A stretch of DNA of 41,274 nucleotides from an uncultured Oscillospiraceae bacterium (GTDB lineage Bacteria > Bacillota > Clostridia > Oscillospirales > Oscillospiraceae): the NCBI GenBank assembly GCA_934591895.1, contig CAKTPP010000014.1, forward strand, positions 1-41,274, in the 5' to 3' direction. The position numbers were made by a program, and so were the translations under genes. The notes beneath the pieces were generated by a model. That model was not told the DNA's origin. It did no database searches and saw only the letters and a list, made by a program, of their open reading frames with translations. Below are positions 1-7,571 of this stretch, piece by piece. How positions within the stretch are numbered: the first letter of the stretch is position 1; the number at the start of each line of letters is the position of its first letter.

Positions 1-20
1 CTCTCGGCGACAGCTTGTTT

Positions 21-49
21 ATCTTACCACACGCGGTTCAACTTGTCAA
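21..49 (-). promoter_or_regulatory. Strong leftward promoter (probable rRNA-operon P2)
   Basis: On the minus strand a perfect -35 TTGACA (44-49) and a -10 TAAGAT (21-26) are 17 nt apart, preceded by A/T tracts resembling an UP element. The downstream bases, reading leftwards, resemble the leader of clostridial rRNA operons. No gene follows inside the window, so the identity of the transcript is inference. Confidence 0.6.
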
Positions 50-114
50 GAACTTTTTTCAACTTTTTTCGGAAGTTCGTTTCGTTCGTGACGAGCACCC
101 CTCGCGTGTTTGAT

Positions 115-144
115 AATATAGCACTTTACATGGGCAGTTGTCAA
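115..144 (-). promoter_or_regulatory. Second leftward promoter upstream of the first (probable P1)
   Basis: Minus-strand TTGACA (139-144), an 18-nt spacer and TATATT (115-120). It lies about 95 bp behind the promoter at 21-49 and points the same way, giving a tandem arrangement typical of stable-RNA operons. Confidence 0.6.
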
Positions 145-239
145 TAGTGTTTTTAAACTTTTTTGCGACATTTTTTCGTGTATCCATATGTAGCAGGGAT
201 GCGGTGCGGCATCCCCTATTTTGTGGTGTTACCGGACAC

Positions 240-926
240 TCAGGAGCAGAAGCGGTGCTTACCGATGACGGTGATGAGCGGGCGCGACCAGATCCATGCG
301 CTCGTGGCCGTCGAGGGATTGAAATAGTAGATCGCGCCGCCGGACGGATCGACCCCGTTGAGTGCGTCGCGCGCGGCGCGGTAGGCGCTCTCGGCGACCG
401 GCTCATTGAACTGCCCGTCCGTAATGCAGGTGAACGCCCCGCTCTGATAGATCACACCCGCGAGCGTATTCGGAAACGACGGGTGCCGGACGCGGTTGAG
501 CACGACCGCGCCGACGGCCACCTGCCCGGAATACGGCTCGCCGCGCGCCTCCGCGGAGATCAGGCGCGCGAGCAGGTCGACCTCGGCGCCGGTCATGCCG
601 CCTGAGCCGCCGGAATTTCCTCCGCTGTCCGCCGGCAGGCCCAGCGCCTTCAACGTCTCCGCCCCGGCTTTCCCGTCGGCTGTGAGGCCGTTTTTGCGCT
701 GGAAGGCGCGCACGGCGCGCTCGGTCGCGCTGCCGTAGATGCCGTCCACGTCACCATCATAATAGCCCCAATTTTTGAGCTTGGTCTGGATCTGCGACAC
801 GACGGTGCCGCTCGACCCCTTTTTATACGTAGCCGCCTCAGCGGCCGGAATGAGCGCCGCAAGCAGCGTCCCCGCAGCGACGAGCGCCGCGAGCGCAAGA
901 CACAGATGCCGAACCCGTTTGTGCAT
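240..926 (-). CDS. sleB: Spore cortex-lytic enzyme SleB (cell wall hydrolase)
   Basis: 228 aa. Known role of the family: muramic-lactam-specific lytic transglycosylase that degrades spore cortex peptidoglycan during germination; it is made in the forespore and exported. Seen here: N-terminal signal peptide (residues 1-31, AEA-A cleavage site), a peptidoglycan-binding type 1 domain (about 37-92), a Gly/Ser linker (about 99-111), and a C-terminal Hydrolase_2 domain (about 113-228) with the ISAEARGEP motif carrying the expected catalytic Glu. Start: ATG at 926 with GAAGGAG 7 nt upstream. It lies 74 nt downstream of thrS, and its ribosome-binding site is the 3' arm of the thrS terminator hairpin. 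No separate promoter was recognised; a sigma-G site would be expected. A CwlJ-like hydrolase is the alternative, but the PG-binding domain plus signal peptide favours SleB. Confidence 0.88.
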   Translation of the reverse strand: MHKRVRHLCLALAALVAAGTLLAALIPAAEAATYKKGSSGTVVSQIQTKLKNWGYYDGDVDGIYGSATERAVRAFQRKNGLTADGKAGAETLKALGLPADSGGNSGGSGGMTGAEVDLLARLISAEARGEPYSGQVAVGAVVLNRVRHPSFPNTLAGVIYQSGAFTCITDGQFNEPVAESAYRAARDALNGVDPSGGAIYYFNPSTATSAWIWSRPLITVIGKHRFCS

Positions 927-932
927 AGAAAA

Positions 933-971
933 ACTCCTTCGCAGACGTTTGGTCTTAGTCTGCGAAGGAGT
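933..971 (-). terminator. thrS terminator overlapping the sleB ribosome-binding site
   Basis: A perfect 14-bp inverted repeat (933-946 / 958-971) with an 11-nt loop, followed on the minus strand by TTTTTCT and then directly by the sleB ATG. It fits an intrinsic terminator for thrS. Its distal arm contains the sleB Shine-Dalgarno GAAGGAG. Confidence 0.85.
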
Positions 972-1000
972 CGGTCGTCTTATGCGATGAAATGCAAATT

Positions 1001-2746
1001 TCAGCTCTTGCGGGACTTCACATCCGCCTGCAGGCGGGCAATGAAGTCGGCAAGGCTCTCAACGCTCTGCTCACCGGAGAGCGTGCGCACGGAGATGGTG
1101 TCGTTCTCCGCTTCCTTGTCGCCGAGGACGAGCATGTACGGGATCTTCTGGCTCTGCGCCTCGCGGATCTTATAGCCGATCTTCTCGTTGCGCAGGTCAG
1201 TCTCGACACGCAGGCCGGCCTTCTCCAGACGGTCGGCGACGTGCTTGGCGTAATTATTCGTGCGGTCGGTGATGGGCATGACCTTGACCTGCACGGGCGC
1301 GAGCCACAGCGGGAACGCACCGGCGTAGTGCTCGGTGAGGATGCCGATGAAGCGCTCGATCGAGCCAAAGCACACGCGGTGGATCATGACCGGACGATGC
1401 TTCTCACCGTCCGCGCCGACATACTCAAGGTCAAAGCGCTCGGGCATCTGCATATCAAGCTGGATCGTACCGCACTGCCAGGTACGGCCGAGACTGTCCT
1501 CGAGGTGGAAGTCGATCTTCGGGCCGTAGAACGCGCCGTCGCCCTCATTGATGACATAGGGCTTGCCAAGCTCGTTGAGCGCGGAGACAAGGCCGTCGGT
1601 CGCGGCCGCCCACTGCTCATCCGTGCCGATGTGATCCTCCGGCATGGTGGACAGCTCCATGTGATACTTGAAGCCGAAGAGCGAGTACACGTCGTCGATG
1701 AGCTTGGCGACACCCTTGATCTCGTCCTTGACCTGATCGGGCGTCATGAAGATGTGCGCATCGTCCTGCGTGAAGCAGCGGACGCGGAACAGGCCGTGCA
1801 GCGCGCCGGACAGCTCGTGGCGGTGCACGATGCCAAGCTCGCCCACGCGCAGCGGCAGGTCACGGTAGGAGTGCGGCTGGGACTTGTAGACCAGCATGCC
1901 GCCGGGGCAGTTCATCGGCTTGAGCGCAAACGGCACCTCGTCGATGACGGTGGTATACATATTATCTTTATAGTGATCCCAGTGACCGCTGCGGTGCCAG
2001 AGATCCTGATTGAGCATGATCGGGGTCGAGATCTCGACATAGCCGGCCTTCTTGTGGATCTCGCGCCAGTAGTCGATGAGCTGGTTTTTGAGCACCATGC
2101 CGTTGGGCAGGAAGAACGGGAAGCCCGGACCCTCGTCCATGAACGTGAACAGGCCGAGTTCCTTGCCGAGCTTGCGGTGGTCGCGCTTTTTGGCCTCCTC
2201 GATGCGCGCGAGGTACGCGTCGAGCTCCTCCTTCTTCGGGAAGCAGGTGCCGTAGATGCGCTGGAGCATCTTGCGGCTGCTGTCGCCGCGCCAGTAGGCG
2301 CCGGTAACGCTCGTGAGCTTGATGGCGTTGCCCTTGACGCGGCCGGTGGAGTCCAGATGCGGGCCGGCGCAGAGGTCGACGAATTCGCCCTGACGGTAAA
2401 ACGAGATGACGGCGTCCTCCGGCAGGTCGTTGATGAGCTCGATCTTATACGGCTCGTCGCGCTCCTCCATGAACTTCAGCGCTTCCGCGCGCGGGAGCTC
2501 AAAGCGCTCGAGACGCAGCTTTTCCTTGCAGATCTTGCGCATCTCGGCCTCAAGCTTCTCGAGCACCTCGGGCGTGAACGGCTCGGGGCTGTCAAAATCA
2601 TAATAGAAACCGTCCTCGATGGCCGGGCCGATCGCCAGCTTCACCTCGGGGTACAGGCGCTTCATGGCCTGGGCAAGAATGTGGCTGGTGGTGTGACGGT
2701 AGGTATCCTTGTAGGTCTTGTTTTCAAAGGTGTACTGATCGTCCAT
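1001..2746 (-). CDS. thrS: Threonyl-tRNA synthetase (form lacking the TGS domain)
   Basis: 581 aa. Charges tRNA-Thr with threonine in the cytoplasm. Domains: it starts almost directly in the N2 editing domain (RHTTSHILAQAMKRLYP, about 17-33), then the class II catalytic core with zinc ligands recognisable as Cys in NCPGGM, His in VHRHELSGAL and His in MIHRVCFGS, then an anticodon-binding domain (about 475-575). The usual N-terminal TGS domain (about 60 aa) is absent. Start: ATG at 2746 after AGGAGGAG; the longer frame to 2818 would run into the T-box terminator and is rejected. Transcription is controlled by the upstream T-box. It ends 75 nt before sleB, with a terminator in between. Confidence 0.97.
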   Translation of the reverse strand: MDDQYTFENKTYKDTYRHTTSHILAQAMKRLYPEVKLAIGPAIEDGFYYDFDSPEPFTPEVLEKLEAEMRKICKEKLRLERFELPRAEALKFMEERDEPYKIELINDLPEDAVISFYRQGEFVDLCAGPHLDSTGRVKGNAIKLTSVTGAYWRGDSSRKMLQRIYGTCFPKKEELDAYLARIEEAKKRDHRKLGKELGLFTFMDEGPGFPFFLPNGMVLKNQLIDYWREIHKKAGYVEISTPIMLNQDLWHRSGHWDHYKDNMYTTVIDEVPFALKPMNCPGGMLVYKSQPHSYRDLPLRVGELGIVHRHELSGALHGLFRVRCFTQDDAHIFMTPDQVKDEIKGVAKLIDDVYSLFGFKYHMELSTMPEDHIGTDEQWAAATDGLVSALNELGKPYVINEGDGAFYGPKIDFHLEDSLGRTWQCGTIQLDMQMPERFDLEYVGADGEKHRPVMIHRVCFGSIERFIGILTEHYAGAFPLWLAPVQVKVMPITDRTNNYAKHVADRLEKAGLRVETDLRNEKIGYKIREAQSQKIPYMLVLGDKEAENDTISVRTLSGEQSVESLADFIARLQADVKSRKS

Positions 2747-2765
2747 AATGTCTCCTCCTAAAACT

Positions 2766-2998
2766 AAAAACACCCCTGCGCCTTGCGGCACAGGGGTGCT
2801 GAAATCACACGGTTCCACCCTGAGTTTCTCTCAGTTGGCGCTGTAACGCGCGCCGCACGGGTCGCCTTACTGCGTGTTCGGGCGATCGGCTCGGGGAAGG
2901 TCTGCGCCGGAGGGGTGCCGCAGGCGGCTCACAGCCTATGACCGCCATTCTCTGTCCGTCCTCACTCGGGTGCAAGTCCCGTCATTGCCTTTGCAACG
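2766..2998 (-). promoter_or_regulatory. T-box riboswitch leader of thrS
   Basis: Reading on the minus strand, the leader carries the hallmark T-box sequence AGGGTGGAACCGTG (2808-2821). This is followed by a terminator hairpin (2771-2782 / 2787-2798) and five U (2766-2770), then the thrS SD. Upstream is a Stem-I-like region with an AGAGA element and a G/C hairpin. T-boxes bind uncharged cognate tRNA and favour antitermination. A possible specifier ACC (Thr) lies at 2899-2901, but I could not fold Stem I with confidence. Confidence 0.92.
2771..2798 (-). terminator. Attenuator hairpin of the thrS T-box
   Basis: A 12-bp stem (CACCCCTG outer arm, one G-U pair, four-base loop) followed by a run of five U on the minus-strand transcript. 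It competes with the antiterminator that contains the T-box sequence. Confidence 0.9.
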
Positions 2999-3003
2999 GT
3001 ATC

Positions 3004-3032
3004 ATCCTAACACCGACCGTTACCCCTGTCAA
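3004..3032 (-). promoter_or_regulatory. Promoter of the thrS T-box leader
   Basis: Minus-strand TTGACA (3027-3032), a 17-nt spacer and TAGGAT (3004-3009). It would start RNA near 2997, just ahead of the T-box Stem I. Confidence 0.75.
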
Positions 3033-3098
3033 GCACAATTTCATACGAAAGCAGGATGAAAAATCCGCCGTTTGTGCATAAAATGCTGCATATCGCGC

Positions 3099-3128
3099 TT
3101 GCCGGATGCAGGCAGCACGTGCTATACT
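3099..3128 (+). promoter_or_regulatory. Promoter of the small zinc-ribbon protein gene
   Basis: TTGCCG (3099-3104), an 18-nt spacer and TATACT (3123-3128), placed 43 bp before the ATG at 3171. Confidence 0.6.
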
Positions 3129-3170
3129 GAATCTGGAAGCACAGCCAACAACAGAAAGGAGCGCACCACC

Positions 3171-3461
3171 ATGACCATAGGCGACAAATGCCCCTATTGC
3201 GGCAGAGAACTGCTCTCCGGCTATCTGCAGAGCGCACGGCAGATCATCTGGAGTCAGGAGGAGAAGTCCGTGTCCTTTCGCGCGGACGAGGAAGGCGACC
3301 TCGTGGTAAGCCACGGGATCTGGGAAGGCAGCTTCGCAGACTGCCGGTACTGCGCGGACTGCGGCGTCTTCCTGCTGGAGCGCCCCGTGCAGCCGCCGAA
3401 ATTCGGCGAACGCCTGCGCGGGAAATTCGGCCGGGCACACGGCGGCGACACAACGGAATAA
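3171..3461 (+). CDS. Small zinc-ribbon-like protein (DUF6487-type)
   Basis: 96 aa, cytoplasmic, function unknown. Two CxxC pairs are visible: CPYC near the N-terminus (residues 6-9) and CRYCADC (about 60-66), so a zinc-binding fold is likely. The opening CPYCGRELLSGYLQS followed by a W-containing strand resembles the small DUF6487 family of Firmicutes. Start: ATG at 3171 with AGAAAGGAG upstream and a promoter at 3099-3128; the frame is open further upstream but that part overlaps the promoter. Convergent with ychF. The family assignment is from memory of the motif, so it is moderate. Confidence 0.7.
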   Translation: MTIGDKCPYCGRELLSGYLQSARQIIWSQEEKSVSFRADEEGDLVVSHGIWEGSFADCRYCADCGVFLLERPVQPPKFGERLRGKFGRAHGGDTTE

Positions 3462-3471
3462 AACAGGAAAA

Positions 3472-3502
3472 GACCGCACGCGGCGTTTTGCCGTGTGCGG
3501 TC
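3472..3502 (-). terminator. Terminator-like hairpin, outward on the minus strand (ychF side)
   Basis: A 13-bp stem (one G-U pair) with a GTTTT loop; on the minus strand it is followed by TTTTCCTGTTTT. Transcription from ychF would meet it after crossing the block. Confidence 0.6.
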
Positions 3503-3704
3503 ACAGCTTGTCAAAAGGCCTCGCAGAGTTTCACCGCCGGAGCGGTGAAAAAAAGTTCAATCATTTTCTCCGGCGACATGTGCGGCGGAGAAAATACATT
3601 TCGGCCTGCAAACGTGCGCGCCGTCTGCCTCCGGCGGACGGCGCGTGCGCTGCAGTCAGGCCGCAGACCCCTTTGTCAAAAAGTAATACTTTTTGACAGC
3701 CTCA

Positions 3705-3735
3705 GACCGCGCGCGGCGTTTTGCCGTGTGCGGTC
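3705..3735 (+). terminator. Terminator-like hairpin, outward on the plus strand
   Basis: Near copy of the hairpin at 3472-3502, followed on the plus strand by TTTATTTT. Likely ends transcription of the zinc-ribbon gene before ychF. Confidence 0.6.
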
Positions 3736-3747
3736 TTTATTTTGCAG

Positions 3748-4863
3748 TTAGACGTTGAAGCGGAAGTAGATCATGTCGCCGTCCTTGACCACGTACTCCT
3801 TGCCCTCGGAGCGCAGCAGTCCCTTCTCCTTGGCGGCGGCCACACTGCCGCCGCAGGCCATCATCTCGTCGAAGTTGATGGTCTCGGCGCGGATAAAGCC
3901 ACGCTCGATATCCGAGTGGATCTTGCCGGCGGCCTGCGGCGCTTTCGTGCCTTTTTTGATCGTCCACGCGCGGCACTCGTCCTTGCCGTAGGTCAGGAAG
4001 GAGATCAGCCCCAGCAGATCATACGAGCACTGGATCAGGCGGTCGAGGCCGGACTTCTCAATGCCGAGATCGGCCAGAAACATCGCCCGCTCCTCCGGGT
4101 CGTCCAGCTCGGCGATGTCCTGCTCAAGCTTGGCGCAGATGGGCAGCACCTGCGCGCCCTCCTGCTCCGCCAGCTCGCGGACACCCTGAAAATATGCATT
4201 GTGCGCATAGTCGGCAAAGCCCGCCTCGTCCATGTTTGCGGCATAGATGATGGGCTTCAGGCTCAGCAGATCCGCCGTCTCGACGATGGCGCGCTCCTCA
4301 TCGTCACACGCAAAGGTGCGGGCGGATTTTCCGGCGTCCAGATGCGCGGCAAGCGCCTTGAACACCTCGGCCTCACGCAGAAACTTCTTGTCGCCCTTGG
4401 CGGCCTTGGTCGCCTTCTCGATGCGGCGGTTGACCATCTCCAGATCGGCCATGATGAGCTCCAGATCGATCGTGCCGATGTCGCCCAGCGGGTCGACCGG
4501 CACGTTCTGGCTGGCGTCAGCCACCACGTGCATGATGTTTTCGTCGTCAAAGCAGCGCACCACATGGACGATGGCGTCGGTGCGGCGAATGTTTTCGAGG
4601 AACTTGTTGCCAAGACCCGCGCCCTGGCTGGCGCCCTTGACCAGACCTGCAATGTCGACAAACTCGATCACTGCGGGGGTCTTCTTGTCGGGCTCATACA
4701 TCTCCGCCAGCTTATCCAGCCGCGCATCCGGCACGGCCACAACGCCCACATTGGGCTCGATGGTGCAAAACGGATAGTTCGCGCTCTCAGCCCCGGCGTT
4801 GGTGATGGCGTTGAACAAAGTGGACTTGCCGACGTTCGGCAAGCCGACGATACCTAATTTCAT
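3748..4863 (-). CDS. ychF: Redox-regulated ribosome-associated ATPase YchF
   Basis: 371 aa, close to the family's usual ~363. YchF/OLA1 is an Obg-family P-loop protein that prefers ATP, binds 70S ribosomes and is linked to translation quality control and oxidative stress. Seen: G1 GLPNVGKST at residues 7-15, G3 DIAGLVKGAS, a coiled-coil helical insert (about 130-200), and a C-terminal TGS domain ending in KDGDMIYFRFNV. Start: ATG at 4863 with GGGAGGA upstream, and its own promoter at 4898-4926. Single-gene unit, convergent with the zinc-ribbon gene. Confidence 0.96.
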   Translation of the reverse strand: MKLGIVGLPNVGKSTLFNAITNAGAESANYPFCTIEPNVGVVAVPDARLDKLAEMYEPDKKTPAVIEFVDIAGLVKGASQGAGLGNKFLENIRRTDAIVHVVRCFDDENIMHVVADASQNVPVDPLGDIGTIDLELIMADLEMVNRRIEKATKAAKGDKKFLREAEVFKALAAHLDAGKSARTFACDDEERAIVETADLLSLKPIIYAANMDEAGFADYAHNAYFQGVRELAEQEGAQVLPICAKLEQDIAELDDPEERAMFLADLGIEKSGLDRLIQCSYDLLGLISFLTYGKDECRAWTIKKGTKAPQAAGKIHSDIERGFIRAETINFDEMMACGGSVAAAKEKGLLRSEGKEYVVKDGDMIYFRFNV

Positions 4864-4897
4864 AAAGGAAATCCTCCCTTTTTATTTTCAACAAAGT

Positions 4898-4926
4898 ATT
4901 GTATCATCCGCGGACACAAAGTGCAA
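4898..4926 (-). promoter_or_regulatory. Promoter of ychF
   Basis: Minus-strand TTGCAC (4921-4926), 17-nt spacer, TACAAT (4898-4903); about 28 bp of untranslated leader before the SD and ATG at 4863. Confidence 0.7.
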
Positions 4927-4963
4927 GCACGATTGTGCGGCAATATTACGGCGCGCACACAAA

Positions 4964-4991
4964 AACAGGGCGGGGTCATCCCCGCCCTGTT
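4964..4991 (-). terminator. Terminator of ftsH / end of the gdpP-ftsH operon
   Basis: A 12-bp perfect stem (4964-4975 / 4980-4991) with a 4-nt loop, followed by TTTTTGTG on the minus strand. It lies just after the ftsH stop at 5003. Confidence 0.9.
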
Positions 4992-5002
4992 CGGCTCAAA
5001 AC

Positions 5003-6988
5003 TCACTCGGTTTTCTCGCTGCCGTCCGGCGTGTCGCCATCCGTCGGCTGCTTTTCCGCTTCCGGCTGCGGCGCCACGGGCGCCTCGTCCATTCTGCGGA
5101 TAACCTTTGCGGGCGGCTCGATGGTGTCGTCCGGGTGGACGGGCATCTGACCGTGCTCGCAGTAGTAGCGGAAGTCGTCACCCTCGATCGTCTCGTGGAT
5201 GAGCAGATACTCCGCAAGGCCGGTCAGCAGGTCGGCATGCTCGCGCAGCAGCGCCTCACACTTGGCATACGCCTGATCAAAGATGTGCTTGACCTCTTCG
5301 TCGATCGTGGCGGCGGTCTCCTCGGAGTAGCTCTTCGTGGTGCCGAAGTCGCGGCCGATGAAGATGCTGTGGCTCGAATCGTCAAACGAAATGGGGCCGA
5401 GCTTTTCCGACATGCCGTACTTCATGACCATGTCGCGGGCGACGCTCGTCGCCTGCTGGATATCGCCGGACGCGCCGGTGGAGATATCGTCGAGGAACAG
5501 CTGCTCGGCAATGCGGCCGCCGAGCGCGGAGACGATGCTGTCAAACATTTCACCGCGGGAGGTGAAGTCCTCCGCATCCTCCGCCTTGCGATACCACGTG
5601 AAGCCGCCGGCAGCGCCGCGCGGGATGATGGTGATATAATGCACGGGGTCGGAGTTTTTCAGGAAGAACGACGCGATCGCATGACCCGACTCGTGGTACG
5701 CCGTCAGGCGGCGCGCACGCTCGGACACGATGCGGCTCTTCTTCTCCGGACCCATGACGACCTTGAGGATCGCCTCGTCGATGTCCTCCTGCATGATGAA
5801 GCGGCGCTTGCTGCGCGTGGCCAGGATCGCGGCCTCGTTGAGGAGGTTTTCCAGATCCGCACCGGCAAAGCCGGCCGTGCCGCGCGCGATGCTCTTGAGA
5901 TCCACGTCGTCGCCCAGCGGCTTGCCGCGGGCGTGGACCTTCAGGATATCCTCGCGCCCCTTGATATCGGGCAGACCCATATACACGCGCCGGTCAAAGC
6001 GGCCGGGGCGCAGCAGCGCGTTATCGAGGATGTCGGCGCGGTTGGTCGCCGCCATGACGATGACGCCCTCGTTGTTCGTAAAGCCGTCCATTTCGACGAG
6101 CAGCTGGTTGAGCGTCTGCTCGCGCTCGTCGTGGCCGCCGCCGAGGCCGCTGCCGCGCTGACGGCCGACCGCGTCGATCTCATCGATGAAAATGATGGCC
6201 GGAGCGACCTTCTTGGCCTGCTCAAACAGGTCACGCACGCGCGATGCGCCGACGCCGACATAGAGCTCGACAAAGTCCGAGCCCGAGATGGACAGAAACT
6301 GCACGCCCGCCTCGCCCGCAACCGCGCGCGCCATGAGCGTCTTGCCGGTGCCCGGAGGGCCGACGAGCAGCACGCCCTTGGGGATACGCGCGCCCATCGC
6401 GGTATAGTTCTGCGGCCGCTTGAGGAAGTCGACGATCTCGGACAGCTCCTCCTTTTCCTCTTCCGCGCCGGCGACATCGGCAAAGGTGACCTTCTTGAGG
6501 TTCTCCTCGCCGGTGCGCGTGTGCGCCTTGCCGAACTTGCCGACGCCCGGCGCACCGCCGCCGCCCGCCTTGTTCATGAGCAGGTACCACACGCCGATGA
6601 ACAGCACGATCGTGATCAGATACGGCAGGATGGACATCCACCACGGCGCCGTCCAGCCCTTGACGTAGTCATACTCCGTCAGCACGCCGCTGGCGGTCTG
6701 CTCGTCGATGAGGTCGCCCAGATCCTCCCGGAACCAGTTCGGGCTCGGCAGGGTCTTTTTGACGGTGGTGTTGCCGTTGCTGTCTGCCGAATAGAGGTTG
6801 AGCGTGAGCTCGTCTCCCTCGAGACTGAACGACTTGACCTTCTCCTCCCGGAACAGAGTCTCGATCTCGGAATAGGTGTATTCCTTCTGCTCCGCCGGGG
6901 TCGTCAGATAGAAAATGACGGCGAGAATGATCACGCCGATCAGCATATAGAACCCGATGCCTCTGGCACGGTTCTTGTCCGGTTTCAA
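5003..6988 (-). CDS. ftsH: ATP-dependent zinc metalloprotease FtsH
   Basis: 661 aa. Membrane-anchored hexameric AAA+ protease that degrades misfolded membrane proteins and regulatory proteins. Seen: TM1 (about 12-28), an extracytoplasmic segment, TM2 (about 116-138), Walker A GPPGTGKT (210-217), Walker B IIFIDE (265-270), the SRH region LLRPGRFDR (325-333), and zinc-binding HESGH (432-436). The tail is acidic and proline-rich. Start: TTG at 6988, supported by AAAGGATGTGAT, which is nearly the full anti-SD complement, just upstream; no ATG fits better. Last gene of the operon, 34 nt after hpt, in the classic Firmicute order tilS-hpt-ftsH. Confidence 0.97.
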   Translation of the reverse strand: MKPDKNRARGIGFYMLIGVIILAVIFYLTTPAEQKEYTYSEIETLFREEKVKSFSLEGDELTLNLYSADSNGNTTVKKTLPSPNWFREDLGDLIDEQTASGVLTEYDYVKGWTAPWWMSILPYLITIVLFIGVWYLLMNKAGGGGAPGVGKFGKAHTRTGEENLKKVTFADVAGAEEEKEELSEIVDFLKRPQNYTAMGARIPKGVLLVGPPGTGKTLMARAVAGEAGVQFLSISGSDFVELYVGVGASRVRDLFEQAKKVAPAIIFIDEIDAVGRQRGSGLGGGHDEREQTLNQLLVEMDGFTNNEGVIVMAATNRADILDNALLRPGRFDRRVYMGLPDIKGREDILKVHARGKPLGDDVDLKSIARGTAGFAGADLENLLNEAAILATRSKRRFIMQEDIDEAILKVVMGPEKKSRIVSERARRLTAYHESGHAIASFFLKNSDPVHYITIIPRGAAGGFTWYRKAEDAEDFTSRGEMFDSIVSALGGRIAEQLFLDDISTGASGDIQQATSVARDMVMKYGMSEKLGPISFDDSSHSIFIGRDFGTTKSYSEETAATIDEEVKHIFDQAYAKCEALLREHADLLTGLAEYLLIHETIEGDDFRYYCEHGQMPVHPDDTIEPPAKVIRRMDEAPVAPQPEAEKQPTDGDTPDGSEKTE

Positions 6989-7022
6989 ATCAAATCACAT
7001 CCTTTAGGAATCCGTATCGGGC

Positions 7023-7571
7023 TCAGTGGGAGTAGACCTCCGGCTTGAGCACGCCGATAAACGGGAGATTGCGGTATTTTTCCGCGTAATCAAGGCCGTA
7101 GCCGACGACGAACGCATCCGGCACCTCAAAGCCGGCATACGCCGCGTGGATCGGCGCTTTGCGGCGCGCGGGTTTGTCGAGCAGCGTCGCAATGGTGATC
7201 GACGCGGGGCGGCGGACGCTGAGATAGTCCGCAAGGTAGTGCAGCGTAACGCCGCTGTCGAGAATGTCCTCGACGAGGATGATGTCGCGTCCCTCGATGT
7301 CCTGATTCAGATCCTTGTTGATCTTCACCGCACCGGTGGTCGTCGTCTGGTTGCCATAGGATGACACGGCCATGAAATCGACCGCGCACGGGATGGTCAC
7401 GCTGCGCATCAGATCCGCCATGAACACGAAGCATCCCTTGAGCACGCCGACGAACAGCGGCTCCCGACCGTCAAAATCCTTCGAGATCTGAGCACCCAGC
7501 TCTGCCGTGCGCTTCTGGATCTCCTCGACGGAAAGCAGAACGGACGCAATGTCATCTCTCATATCGCTCAT
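7023..7571 (-). CDS. hpt: Hypoxanthine phosphoribosyltransferase
   Basis: 182 aa. Purine salvage: transfers the phosphoribosyl group of PRPP to hypoxanthine or guanine, giving IMP or GMP. The type I PRTase signature IILVEDILDSGVTL is clear (about residues 93-106), with the flexible-loop region SYGNQTTTTGAVK before it. Start: ATG at 7571 after GGGGGAGA; longer in-frame starts lie inside tilS and lack an SD. The first 20 nt overlap the tilS 3' end, so the two are probably translationally coupled. In B. subtilis Hpt interacts with TilS and FtsH regulation, consistent with this context. Confidence 0.96.
   Translation of the reverse strand: MSDMRDDIASVLLSVEEIQKRTAELGAQISKDFDGREPLFVGVLKGCFVFMADLMRSVTIPCAVDFMAVSSYGNQTTTTGAVKINKDLNQDIEGRDIILVEDILDSGVTLHYLADYLSVRRPASITIATLLDKPARRKAPIHAAYAGFEVPDAFVVGYGLDYAEKYRNLPFIGVLKPEVYSH

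Larger units (their letters stand above)
3471..3736. repeat. Multi-hairpin intergenic block bracketed by near-identical hairpins
   Basis: Six hairpins in 265 bp: 3472-3502, 3529-3550, 3563-3595, 3603-3662 (stem inside stem), 3674-3698 and 3705-3735. The first and last are 31 nt each and differ at one or two bases. The outer hairpins are followed by T-rich runs facing outwards, so each can end transcription leaving the block. No coding frame stands out. Confidence 0.65.

Noticed and set aside
195..216. Hairpin GGGATGC...GCATCCC after sleB as its terminator
   Set aside because: Stem is present but no T run follows on the minus strand, so it is not called as a terminator.
2747..2818. Longer thrS reading frame starting at 2818
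   Set aside because: It would be translated through the T-box motif and terminator; the SD and ATG at 2746 are clear.
4799..7048. Very long plus-strand open frame opposite ftsH
   Set aside because: High-GC codon-bias shadow of ftsH; no SD, low-complexity Arg/Ala/Asp-rich translation. The same holds for long frames opposite thrS, gdpP, atpA, atpB, atpI, prfC and the patatin gene.
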